Of a stretch of 64,000 bases of DNA, positions 35,842 through 46,539 are shown one piece after another (the stretch's first letter is position 1; the number at the start of each line of letters is the position of its first letter). The stretch is taken from positions 7,860,001-7,924,000 of the forward strand of contig OW051494.1 in NCBI GenBank assembly GCA_932521035.1. Direction: 5' to 3'. The notes below the pieces were generated by a model, which worked only from the letters and a program-made list of their open reading frames with translations, had not been told where the DNA came from and did not search any database. The translations under genes and the position numbers were made by a program. The stretch comes from Oscheius dolichura. Taxonomy: Eukaryota; Nematoda; Chromadorea; Rhabditida; Rhabditidae.

Positions 35842-35945
35842 GCGCGCCTGCACCCGTAAAATCTCGGCCGCAGGCGCGCCCTTTACCCAAAGCTCTCCGA
35901 AGTCCTGTCCACCGAGCTGCCGAGATTTTACGGGTGCGGGCGCGC
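35842..35945. repeat. Foldback element, copy 5 (best preserved)
   Basis: Arms at 35842-35871 and 35916-35945 include the core CACCCGTAAAATCTCGGC and extend into GCGCGC flanks, giving a near-perfect stem of about 28 bp around a 44-nt loop. Confidence 0.92.
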
Positions 35946-36449
35946 AGCCAACTCGGCCAGCTCTTTTCATCTAGCGATTCCCTAGAGGACAGGTATCGTC
36001 TATCATCTCGGGAAACCTCTAATAGGCTGGAGATTGAAGCGGTTCACGTGAAGACCCAGGGAATGGGAGGAAAGGAACGGAAAAGGGAGAGAATTCGGGG
36101 TACAACAGATTCTCTAAATTGGCACCCTTTTGTCATTATTTCCTTATCTGTTGAAAATACAACGAGTGGGAGGAGGCGGTCACTTTAGACTTTTTTCGAC
36201 TCCCAAACCGTTTGGCTTGGGTCAAACGGGTCACCCGTTCATTTTTATGGAATTTCCAGCTAATAAACGTCTTTGTTCGATAATTTGGCACAATCCACCG
36301 ATTGAAGCTTTCCATTCTTGTCCTCCGCCGTTACCAAGGGCTTTTTAACCTTATCTTCAAGTCAAAATGATTCAAACGAACGGAAATATGGAAAAGGGCT
36401 TTTTACTCTCGCAGGTACCAGTTGTGTAGTGATTTATTAATGAACGTAC

Positions 36450-36546
36450 GACGCCGTGACCTAGTGGTTAGCTGGAAACGGCCTGCTATATTCATACAGC
36501 CAGCCGCTGGGGTTTCCCCGCGTGAGTTCGAATCTCATCGGCATCG
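36450..36546 (+). tRNA. Class II tRNA-like gene (Ser/Leu type), isotype unresolved
   Basis: Acceptor GACGCCG pairs with CGGCATC except for one C-A mismatch. TGACCTAGTGGTTAGC resembles an A-box, GAGTTCGAATCTC is a B-box within a paired T-arm, and TGGGGTTTCCCCG forms a long variable arm. The anticodon region is too long (about 30 nt), suggesting an intron or decay, so the anticodon cannot be read. A T-run follows. Confidence 0.5.
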
Positions 36547-39278
36547 GTATTCCTTTTTTGCTTTTTAGCTCTACCTAGAAGCTACCAGGCGGGCTAATGT
36601 GACCATATTTCTCTACAAAAATACGTTTCCAGCCATTATCGAGGCGATTTTCATCAGTCTTTCTATTGAACTCTCGTCGGGACCTTTTTTCTTTTTTTCC
36701 TGGCCGTTGGAGCAAAAGATAATGTGTAAAATTGGCTGCAAATGTTGATCTTTTCATTTTGAAGAAGGGGTGGGATAAGAGCTGGAATTGCTCAAATTTA
36801 CTTCTCACAATTTGTTTGCACATCTTTTGAAACCATTTCCGAGAACTCTTGCAAGGGGAAGAAATTGAAAAGATAAGAGGCGGCGATTAGGAATAATGCT
36901 CAATAAATAAATAAATAAAATGCCTTTTTAGGCATATAAAAACAAAAAAATTTCAGAGGCAGACATTCGAAAACATGATAAATATGGAATGAATTACGAA
37001 ATGACTCTCACACGGGTCTGGCAGGAATAAGAACGGGAGCAATCAGGCAGCCGGGGGAAGAAGAGGGGCGAGCGAGCGGGCGAGTAGGAGGAGGAGTTCT
37101 GCACAAGTATCACAAAGGCCCACGTGAATGGCACACGTTCTTCTTGAGCTAATCCTTGCCGACGGGGCGAACGAATGCCCCCGTTTGACGTCAACTCTCT
37201 CGTGGAGCAATGGCCCGGCGGCGGAAGAAGAAGAGGCCCCGCCGGCCATAGAAATATACGAAGGCATTTAGCAAGACAAATCGACCCCCGTAGACAGCGA
37301 TTTATGGAGGTAAGGAGAAATGAACAGAGGAATTCGGCTGAGAGCGTATTCAATTTCCACTGCGTAACACATTGCCTCTTCCTGGGACAGAGCTTTTTTT
37401 ATGGTGAGAGGTAAAAATAGGCGGAAAAGACGACGAGACAAGGTGTCAAATTACAAGGAACACGGAAATATTTATCCAGGGGAAACATTCGAAGGTGTTG
37501 AGATTGATTTGTATAACCCTCATACTCACGGGCAATATAGAGTCGAAAAAGAACAGCGGAGGATCTAATTTAGTCTAGACGAAAGTGTTATTTTCTGGAC
37601 AAATGGAAGAGGAAAGAAGCAATAAACAGATTATTCGATAGAGAAAATATCACCATTCCTTATTTATTCAAGTGAAATATAAATTTTCAATGTAAGAATA
37701 CAATCAGTTTATAAATGGAATCAATTTTGAAAAGCAAAAAGTAGATATTGACTCCAAAAATCTAGATGTTTCGGCCAGGTGGAACTCATAAAAAAAAGTA
37801 GAAAAGAGGGCTTCCGGAAATCATAAAGTGAAGCCGTCTCTTTTGAAGAAGAAAAAAAATTTGGTTGACGTCATTCCTCAAAGTTTAGAAAGTAATCCAC
37901 TGGTGCAGAATATCAAATGTGAATGAGCTTTACGAGACTAAGCGGGGGAGAATGAGAGCGCTGATCATTTTTGAGGAGTGCGTGTAAAAGTATGCGATCT
38001 AAATATAGAAAGATGTGAGAATATTTGCCAAGAGACATAAGAATAGAAGAAATGGATAGGAACGGCGAGTTGGAGTAGAGAGAGAGGCAGAGAGTCGATT
38101 TCCTCTCGGCTGCTGCATTTTCCCTCTTCCCTACTCTGTTGCAGCAGAAGGCTAGACTAAAAATAGATCTAGTCAACGGGATAGCTAATTTTGAGGAGGC
38201 GATAAACATTTTGCGTTGAAAACAAAGAAAAAGAATCCGATTATAAATTGCGACGATGAAAACGAAAACACAAAATTTGCATTGAAATTACGCTGGTGGG
38301 AGAGAGAAATTGGGAGATATTTTGAATAAAATGGAATCATGTGAGAAGTGATCAAAAAAATGGAGAAAAAGAATCAGATTCGTCTTTGAAGGACATTACA
38401 ATATAAAAAAAGTAAGACAAGTGGATTTTATAAACAACAAGAGCAAGAGAAAAATAAAAGAAAGGCGGAGTGGTGCATTGATGTTTTGAAGTCCAGATGG
38501 GGGGGAACACGAGTCTCTCCCTGCCTACTGCTTTCATCATCAACGCTCCCCGGCTGATCAACACCACAACACGAAAATAACCCTCTTCCATGGCCCAAAT
38601 AAGCCTAAAATATTCACAAAAACGAGGTAAAACAGAGTTCTCGCGTGTTTCGGCTGACGTAAATGGGAGACTAGTTTTCTCTGTTATTTTATGGTTTCAG
38701 GCAAAATCCGAAAACGTCAAGAATATTGTGAATAATAAAAAGAAGAATACAATAATTATCAGAAGCTTCTAGACTAAAAAAGAGAAATTCGGAATGTGAG
38801 TGCTCGACGGGCCACAGCTCGCCGAGGTCGGCACCTCAACGGTCTAAAATGGCTAAATTGGTCCTGCAGCGACCACATGCCAGTTTTTCGTATAAGCGTT
38901 TCTACACATTTTCATGTGTTTTCGATGTTTTATTCGGTCTTATCGACCCTAAATTACAATAGAACAACAAACAAAAACATAAAATAACGCAGATTTGAGG
39001 CGTAATGGAATATCAGTGAATTTTTGTTCCGAAATAACCCAAAAATAACTTTTTCTTATGATATTTTTCTTATGATATGATATTCTTCCGTCCGTAATTT
39101 AAAATGCTACCCATAATGAGACTAATCGATTGCAGTGAAAATAAAAAAGATTGGATGTCACAGTTTTGAGAAAGAAATTGTCAAAGATTTTGACCGATTT
39201 TTCAAAAAATCGACGTTGGATGGAAACGGTTGTAAACAGCGGACAAACAGCGTTTTTTGTATTGGAGATTACGGTATC
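36547..39278. other. Long gene-poor stretch
   Basis: About 2.7 kb with no supportable exon on either strand. The sequence is AT-rich with purine-rich patches (37030-37100). Possible promoter or long-intron sequence cannot be excluded. Confidence 0.4.
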
Positions 39279-39556
39279 CAACTTTGTAGACGTTTAGTAG
39301 CTTCATCCTGACATACATTTTTATAGTTCTTGGGTTTGTTCGATGCAGAAAAAAATTCTGATCCGGAAGTAATTTTGGCACCAAAATCTGCTCTGGTTTT
39401 GATATAGAAAAACACGAAAAACTCATATATTTTTTATGGTACCTTTATATGAACCCCAAAAATTTCTTCCGGGTCATTAAAATATGCTCTTTCGAATGCA
39501 ATTTGCAGAAAAAGATATAAATATGTGCTTCTCGCTACTAAACGTCTACAAAGTTG
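39279..39556. repeat. MITE-like element with 23-bp terminal inverted repeats
   Basis: 39279-39301 and 39534-39556 are perfect inverted copies (core AACTTTGTAGACGTTTAGTA) 232 bp apart. There is no ORF inside and no clear target-site duplication. This size and structure fit a non-autonomous DNA transposon. Confidence 0.7.
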
Positions 39557-40474
39557 TTCTAGCTGCAGGACTAAAATTGCGCTGGTCCCGGCACGATGAC
39601 GGTGACGGCGGGCGTTGTTCAGCTGCGGCGAGCTGTGGGGCGGGACTCATTAGAGCTGCGAGATGAGTGGTCATATGAGATTTTGGACTAATTGGAATTT
39701 GGAAAGTTGGCGAGGAAGGAAGAGGAAGGGCCCGAGAAGAGAGGCGGCTTTGGGGAATTCATTCAGCGAGGAGGAATTGTTGAACGGGGAGGAGAGCGGA
39801 TTGCTTACGTAGAAAGGAGGCACAAGGGCAAAGAACACGGAGCAGGGAAGAAATGGGCGGCTGTTTACAATATCTTTGACCTCTCAATTGTAGAACCAAT
39901 AAAATAGACACCCGAAATGAGAAAATAAGAAGCCAAACAGCTCGATCAAACATCTAAAATTGATACATTTGCATATATTTTATACTCACTGATCCGTTTT
40001 GCCATTTTCTTAATATTTCCACTTGAATACATCTTGAAATAAACAAAACTATAAAGAAAAGAGAAAATTGTGAACGTCAGCCCCATCTCTTTGAAGACAA
40101 ATCACTCTGACGCAGGCAGGAGCCATGCCCTCTGTGTCAGATAGGAAAAACATGGGGAAAAGAAGTAATCATTCATCACGCTCTGTGAGGTGGAATGCTT
40201 TCTGTAGTCAGACCTTTGGAATTGCGGTGTAAGAGGGCATAAGGAAGTGTAAACGACAGACGGGGCAGGTGCGTCATCAGAGGACTCAGGGCGAGAAAAC
40301 AAGAGGAAAGATCAACAAATCGGTACACTTTTCCTTTGAATTACGGCAAAAATTGTGGAACTTCTTCAAGTCTGGCCACTGGAAATGTGTAAAAGATGAC
40401 AAAAGAAAAGCAAAAAGGCTCGGATGGAAATGTAAAGTCATTCGCTTGTCATAAACACAGACCGAAATAAGTAT
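39557..40474. other. Gene-poor stretch with doubtful frames
   Basis: A plus frame at 39692-39907 (charged, Gly/Glu/Arg-rich) precedes an AATAAA at about 39898, but no homologue or splice partner was found. Otherwise nothing is seen. Confidence 0.3.
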
Positions 40475-40547
40475 CATCATTGCCGGGGATTGAACCAGCG
40501 TTGTTGAGAACGACGCTGGCGCGCTTACCAGTTGCGCCACATGCACC
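40475..40547 (-). other. tRNA-like locus on the minus strand
   Basis: The minus strand has GGCGCAACTGG (A-box-like with a GCGC D-stem) and GGTTCAATCCC (B-box). Between them a CCAGC/GCTGG stem closes an oversized loop. No acceptor stem pairs. It is probably a tRNA pseudogene or tRNA-derived repeat. Confidence 0.4.
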
Positions 40548-41827
40548 ATCTCGTAAGTGCTCAGCGAGAACCTCTTCTCATGCTGCGTATTGCAAATGCT
40601 TTTTTAGAGAGGAATCTTTGGACTCTATCAACACACTTCCACCTAACCGGTACCCCCCTTCCAGGTTGAAGTAAATTGGACCCGTCGCAACTGCATTACG
40701 TGGGCCGGCAGCAATTTGGAAGTGTATGTGTTGTGGATAGAGATGGACGACGTCTGGATTCCTCTTTGCGTGGGGGAAAAATGAAAAATATTGTAACTCG
40801 AAATAATAAATATAGGGAGGAGAAAGCTTTCATTTGATTTGATAAAAGTTCTCTTCTTCTACTGGTTATGGCTTTCTCATTCTAGAATAAATATCTATGT
40901 AAAACAGCAGTTAGACGCAGATAACTAGCCTCTAACGTAATAGAGAGTCACAGGAGGCTGAAGTTGTGAAGAAAGAGAATCACGGGATTATAAGGCACCG
41001 AACATCTGGTCATTTGTCTTTTGCCCTCATTTTGTGGTTCAATGGATAAAACACTAGTCAGCAAGACTTTTGTCTAATTCATGGCGGTTACTCAAGGGTT
41101 GAAAAATGAGAAGAGTGGATGAGAATAACTGAGTCAAAGCTGAGTAAACTGAAACCTACGTAAGAGCTCAAATTCTGTTGGTGTCCGAGTCTATTTTGAA
41201 TTTGAGAAGGGAAGAAAGCAAGAGAGCGCTTCCAAATAGAACAATCAAATAGGAAAAGACACAATGAGGAAGGAGGGGGAGTCTCACGAGGATTAATGTT
41301 TCCATTGTTATATGCTGCTTTGAAGAGAGAAAGACTAGAGATCCGGGCCTCTGTATTTTTCTCTTCGATTCGACCTGGACCCGAGTCGGTCATTTGCTGA
41401 CTCGGCTCCGGTTTCACTAAAACTATGGCCATTGTCCTGATTTCGAAGTCCATAGAACTGGCACACAGAAGGCTGGCTGCCCACGATTGGAAGGACGACG
41501 GGTGGCCACTATTACAAACAATTTATCACAACAACTAACCTTATTTATGATCTTCTGGAGGATTCTGGGAGTAACGGCAGGGTGGCAGAGATCGGCTGAT
41601 GGGGTGCTTCGCGTCATGGTTGCTCCCCGTTGTTTTCCAGCCACTCTAGAATCTGGTAGGAAAGCGACTTCCTAGAATTGAAGACGGAAAGCACGAATTG
41701 GTAGCGCTTTTGACTCTCCGAAGCGGATACTTTATCTCCAAAAAGCGAGGGCCAGGCGGCTTTTGCTTCCCCCGCTTCCTGATTCGTCCCTCTGCTCCAG
41801 TCAGTTTATCCTTCTCGTCCACCGACG
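40548..41827. other. Gene-free stretch
   Basis: No exon supported. A D-arm-like GGTTCAATGGATAAAAC at about 41037 lacks a T-arm and is not called a tRNA. Confidence 0.35.
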
Positions 41828-42428
41828 ATGTCTACCCCAACTGTTGCTTCTTCTCTCGTCCCCGAGGTTTGTTTCCCCTTTTCATTTTTAAGTTCATGTT
41901 TTCTTTTCAGATTCACGTGGAAATCGAGGCCTCCAAGGAGGATAGCCAGTCAGAAGAGAAGAAACTAACCTGTTTGAGACTGGAAATGCCCCAATTCACT
42001 GCTGATATTGTCCGGGACACCATCGGTGTGAGTCTCTCTTTCACCTTCCCATCCTCCCCCTAGAATCCTACCGTAATCCCCCTCTCTTCTTTTAGGTCTT
42101 CCGCCGAGCCAAGCAGCTCTCCCTCCTGAAGATCCACGGCTCGTCCTCCGTCCCCGTCTCCGAGATCCAAGACGCCCTCAAGGCCCAGAATCTCCATCCT
42201 ATGGGGATCTGTTTCCAACGAGGACGCATCCAGCTGGTCGAGGCCGTCGTCGGCGAGGAGGATGGCTCCATCTTCAAAGTTCTTCTCTTCCTCATCCAGA
42301 GCAGAGATGGTAAGGAGGAGTACCGCTACTACTGTGTCCGGGGAGAGCAGGCCAAGATCGACTTCCGCCAGGGGGAGATAGCCAAATGGATCAAGAGGGA
42401 TCAAGTAGCTGCGTGTAATAATCAATAA
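41828..42428 (+). CDS. Unrecognised 162-residue protein
   Basis: Three exons, 41828-41866, 41911-42027 and 42096-42428, join across 44- and 68-nt GT-AG introns. The product is 162 residues: a short N-terminus (MSTPTVASSLVPE), a strand-rich part (IHVEIEASKEDSQSEEKKL), and a mixed alpha/beta part (SEIQDALKAQNLHPMGICFQ, EDGSIFKVLLFLIQSRDGKE). It ends RDQVAACNNQ. No signal peptide or membrane segment is present, and the family is not recognised. Codon use is GC-rich, like the phosphatase, kinase and collagen genes downstream. An AATAAA overlaps the stop. Confidence 0.7.
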
Positions 42429-42930
42429 ATTTTTAATTGCTGGTTTTCGTATTGGTATACTGTACCTACTATAAACGACATCGGGTGGAGGACAGCCGAC
42501 TCGAGAAGTTTTCAGTTGAACGGGCAGGAGGTGGCCGAAAGAGACGACAGGAGGACGAGGGGGATGCCACACAATGAGGAGAAGATGGAATGGGAGGACA
42601 GCGTCACTGGGGAGGAGATCCTAAAGATCCATAGCAACTGCCGTCATCCTGGATGGCCCAGAAGGAGGAGGAGGACGCGCCGACTTCCTCCACCTGTCCC
42701 AGACGTGTCCCCTCCTCCACTGGAGGATACCCTCCTTCTGTTCCTGCCATGTCCGGCAGACGGCTGCCCAAGTGGAGGACATCCGGGAAGTTAGTTCTTC
42801 CTGCCGTTTCCCCTATGAATCTGCCCGTTCTGCTGCCCTAGGAGATGAAAAGGGTTAGTAAATTAATCGTCTCACTGTAATTTTGACCAAAATGGACTAG
42901 AAAACGTGATTTTACACGTAAAATAACCAG
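42429..42930. other. Spacer with a doubtful ORF
   Basis: A plus frame at 42516-42794 (Arg/Pro-rich) follows a TTTTCAG and may be a stray exon, but nothing supports a product. The H2B promoter begins at the right end. Confidence 0.3.
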
Positions 42931-42936
42931 TATAAA
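42931..42936 (+). promoter_or_regulatory. TATA box of H2B copy 1
   Basis: TATAAA 129 bp upstream of the H2B ATG at 43065; the leader contains an AG acceptor (CTTTCAG at 43050) and may be spliced. Confidence 0.6.
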
Positions 42937-43064
42937 TGGAGCCGTGCCGATTCATTCATTTACTGTTTCTTCCTCGGTCTTTCGAAGGTGCTTGTGTCTA
43001 TAGTTGTTCTTCTCTTCTTCTCACTATCCATTCTATTCATTTTCTTTCAGTTCGTATCTACAAG

Positions 43065-43687
<623 letters not shown>

Positions 43688-43721
43688 ATAGTTTTCTAAC
43701 TTCTTGCTTTTCTAACCCAAC

Positions 43722-43737
43722 AGTCCTCATTAGGGCT
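43722..43737 (+). terminator. Histone 3' stem-loop, copy 1
   Basis: AGTCCT-CATT-AGGGCT forms a 6-bp stem with a 4-nt loop 34 nt after the stop, preceded by AACCCAAC. This is the geometry and A/C-rich context of replication-dependent histone mRNA ends. It is conserved in copy 2. Confidence 0.75.
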
Positions 43738-44055
43738 ATTGTAGTTTGCATCCAATATTCGCAACTAAATATTTTTTTGTGTTGTTATGTTCTGTAAATG
43801 ACGCAAGAATAATTCCTTGGTGCGGTCTCTTGATAGAGCTCAGATTGGCTACATTGCCAAAATTAGTTCATCTTTCGGCAAGTTAAACAAGATTTTTATA
43901 AGTACAACTAGCCTGCCGTCGTAATCCTATGAGTTTATATGAGAAAAAAGATATAAAATACTATTTTTTTAATTATTTTTTTGAGAAGGGTGGAAAGAGA
44001 AGATCCTATATATTAAAGCGCTACGGTGTCCGTTTGTGACTTTACATGTCAAAAT

Positions 44056-44126
44056 TTCATGGTGTAGTGGTTAAGAGGGCGGTCGCGCGGTCGGAGAGGT
44101 CGCGAGTTCGATCCCCGCCGCTGTCA
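44056..44126 (+). other. tRNA-like unit 1
   Basis: GGTGTAGTGGTTAAGAGGG (A-box-like) and GAGTTCGATCCCC (B-box) are 45 nt apart, followed by TTTTGCTTTTTT. The T-stem nearly pairs, but there is no acceptor stem. Confidence 0.45.
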
Positions 44127-44190
44127 AACCTTTTGCTTTTTTGTTTTGAGGTCCTCGACACTGCCCAAGTATTCCTGAAGTATTTTTCGT

Positions 44191-44250
44191 TGCGGGACCC
44201 GTTCGCGGTGGGACCCCAACCCGCAGGGCTACGGTTCGGTTCCTCCTTCG
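44191..44250 (+). other. tRNA-like unit 2
   Basis: A segment reading GGGACCC..GTGGGACCCCAACC..GGTTCGGTTCC resembles a degenerate tRNA 3' half with B-box. It is tandemly related to the next unit. Confidence 0.4.
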
Positions 44251-44308
44251 ACCAATTTCTTTTGTTTTGTCTGTTTAGCATTTTTGTTTTGTTATAAAAT
44301 GTTTTCGC

Positions 44309-44370
44309 TGTGGGCCCCGATCGTAGTGGGACCCCAATCGAGGGGTCGAAGGTTCGGTTCCCCCGTTGGG
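44309..44370 (+). other. tRNA-like unit 3
   Basis: GGGCCCC..GTGGGACCCCAATC..GGTTCGGTTCCCCC matches unit 2 in order and spacing, and ends in a T-rich run. The two units look like diverged tandem copies. Confidence 0.4.
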
Positions 44371-44789
44371 TAACGTCTTTTACTTTGTCTATTTGGCCAT
44401 AACATCATGATAACACAGCTAACGAGGTCAGGGCGGGGCGGGTGGATGCGGAATAAAGGATACTTGGAAGGAAGGAAATTGAGGAGCACGTGAGAATGGA
44501 GGAAGAGACGAACGACAGCTCCCCTTACGAGTGATTATCCTTTGATCAATCACAACCGAGCAGAACGGATGCGGGGGGGGGGATCGGTAAGATCAAACAC
44601 ATCAAGGGAGGGACGGCGAGGTAGAGGGAATGGAAAACGGGTAAAGTGAAGAGAGCGGGAGGGAGAGAAGAAGCAACCCGCGAGGAAGGGGAGAGAGGAA
44701 CTCGGTAGAAAGAACTGTTCGGGAAGCGGAGAAGAGGAAACCGGCAAGGGACTACGAGAGTGGCACAAAGGGAGGGACGGGGAGAGGGG

Positions 44790-45014
44790 GAAAGCGGAGG
44801 AGACTATCTGGACGGGGGAGGGGGAAGAGCGGACGGGACTAGACAGGGAGAAGGGGAAAGGACCAGACGGGAGGAGGGGGAATGGACTGGACGGGGAGAA
44901 GGGGAAGAGCGGACGGGACTAGACAAGGAGGAGGGGAAGAGCGGACGGGGCATCCACCACAGTTGGCGCAGCCAACGTCCAGCCGAAGACCCCCCGCAGG
45001 GGGGGGGGGGGGGG
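44790..45014. repeat. Purine-rich minisatellite ending in a 16-G run
   Basis: Units such as GAAGAGCGGACGGGACTAGA recur at about 44826 and 44904 with GGGGAGAAGGGG spacers. An uninterrupted run of G covers 44999-45014. Confidence 0.65.
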
Positions 45015-45272
45015 TCGAAACGGCTGGTTTATCTTTTACTTCTCTTTAGTAAAGGCGAAATTATTTTTATAGTCCATTTCAAATGGAAAAAATTTAGTTA
45101 AAGGAACTCTGAGGGACCCGGGGAGCATACTGTAGATTTTCGCGGGCTTTCTAAAAGCCAGGACACGGTTGTCAATGGGAAACGCTTGCTAATTTTTGCC
45201 TCTGATTACTGCCTATTTTTTGGAAAAGAACTCTAGATCTCTTTACCTTGATTGTTTTTTACCTATATAATC

Positions 45273-46027
45273 ATGAATTATTCTGGTTCTAGACACATGG
45301 CCATCATTATTAACACGCAGGCTTATTATGGGGAACTGTATCTCCGATATCTGCATAAGCACGGCTATCCGACAGCTGACAATAGAAAGGCGTTTAACAG
45401 CAAATTTTATGATGAACATAAAGATCGAATATTCGACCATACTAGAGCAGCCGTTGCAATGTCGATGTTCCATACTACAATCAAGGTAACTTTTTGAAAA
45501 TCTATTATCATTTGCATCAGAGACATAAAATGACTGGGTGGATAAAACGTAATCCCACGTTACAATCAATGTTCGTCGATGTGCTAGCCGATTATAAACG
45601 AATATATGGAACAGGAGAAGGTGAGCCTTTCACTTCTGATATTTCGAATATTTCAGTATTTTGTAGCCAAGATGATAGTCTGCAAATGGTTCCAGATAAT
45701 AACCAAAATATAGAGGAAATAGACGACTGTAAACCCCATCTGGAAGAAAAGGGGCTGCTAGAGTCGCAAAAAAGCACAGAGCAAAAGGTTCCGCATTTAG
45801 AGAAAGAGATAGCACAGAAAGAGTCGATGATCATAGAGTTGAAGAGTAAATACGACGAAGCCCAAAAGAAATTGACAGCAAGAATTGGTCAATTGGAAAA
45901 AGAACTCAATACTGCTCAGCTTCAATTGAGTGTAATGGCAGAGAAAATCGAAATGAAAAATATGCTAATCTATGATAAAGAGCGAACAATTCAAATTTTA
46001 TCTCAAGGAAGGTCTAGCTCTTTCTAA
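45273..46027 (+). CDS. Unrecognised protein with N-terminal helical domain and coiled coil
   Basis: Exons 45273-45485 and 45521-46027 join across a 35-nt intron. The N-terminal domain of about 110 residues is Tyr/His/Arg-rich and helical (YYGELYLRYLHKHGYPTADN, then KRNPTLQSMFVDVLADYKRI). It could be a nematode DNA- or protein-binding module, but I cannot name it. Residues from about 160 form a long coiled coil with heptads (KVPHLEKEIAQKESMIIEL, IGQLEKELNTAQLQLS). The segment 45621-45656 has GT-AG ends and is 36 nt, so it may be an in-frame optional intron. A truncated paralogue of its first domain starts at 46342. Confidence 0.6.
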
Positions 46028-46341
46028 AAGTAAGTATTTTGCATCTCTCGTTTATTTTTTTATCGAATTTAGACCTCCCTCTAGCAACTGCTAATACTTC
46101 ATTGGAACAAAGATATTGCATGAGCTGGCTATGACTTTTAGTTAGAATAATCACCTTTCTGATTATCCAAATGTGTATTTTTGCTAAGTTTCGTTTTTGT
46201 TACTTGTTGTATGAACATTTATATCATTTTTTTTCTCAACAAATAGTGTTTTGCATTCCAATGTTTACTTTAGTAATTTTATATTGAAGCTAATGGAATT
46301 CTGAGATTTAGAAGTATTATTTGCATATTCATTTCAGAAGA

Positions 46342-46539
46342 ATGCCCAGACGCAATACAAAATTAGATAAGTATCGAGAACTCTATCTTCGACGTCTTTC
46401 TGAGGAAGGCTATCCGGCTACTATCAAGGAAAAAAAGAAGTTCAACAACGAATTTTATAACGAAACTAGCCTTCGAAAGACAAAGATTTATTGCGGCCGG
46501 CGGCACACCGCGGTCGGGCCAGTCCTAGGCATACTGTAA
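46342..46539 (+). pseudogene. Truncated paralogue of the 45273 gene
   Basis: From ATG at 46342 the frame reads MPRRNTKLDKYRELYLRRLS, then EEGYPATIKEKKKFNNEFYNE, aligned residue by residue with the 45273 protein (GELYLRYLHKHGYPT, AFNSKFYDE). After about 46465 the match stops. The frame runs into sequence antisense to the phosphatase gene and ends at 46539. The coiled coil is missing. It appears cut off at a rearrangement breakpoint. Confidence 0.6.

Noticed and set aside
41034-41100. A tRNA-like D-arm (GGTTCAATGGATAAAAC)
   Set aside because: No T-arm or acceptor stem follows.
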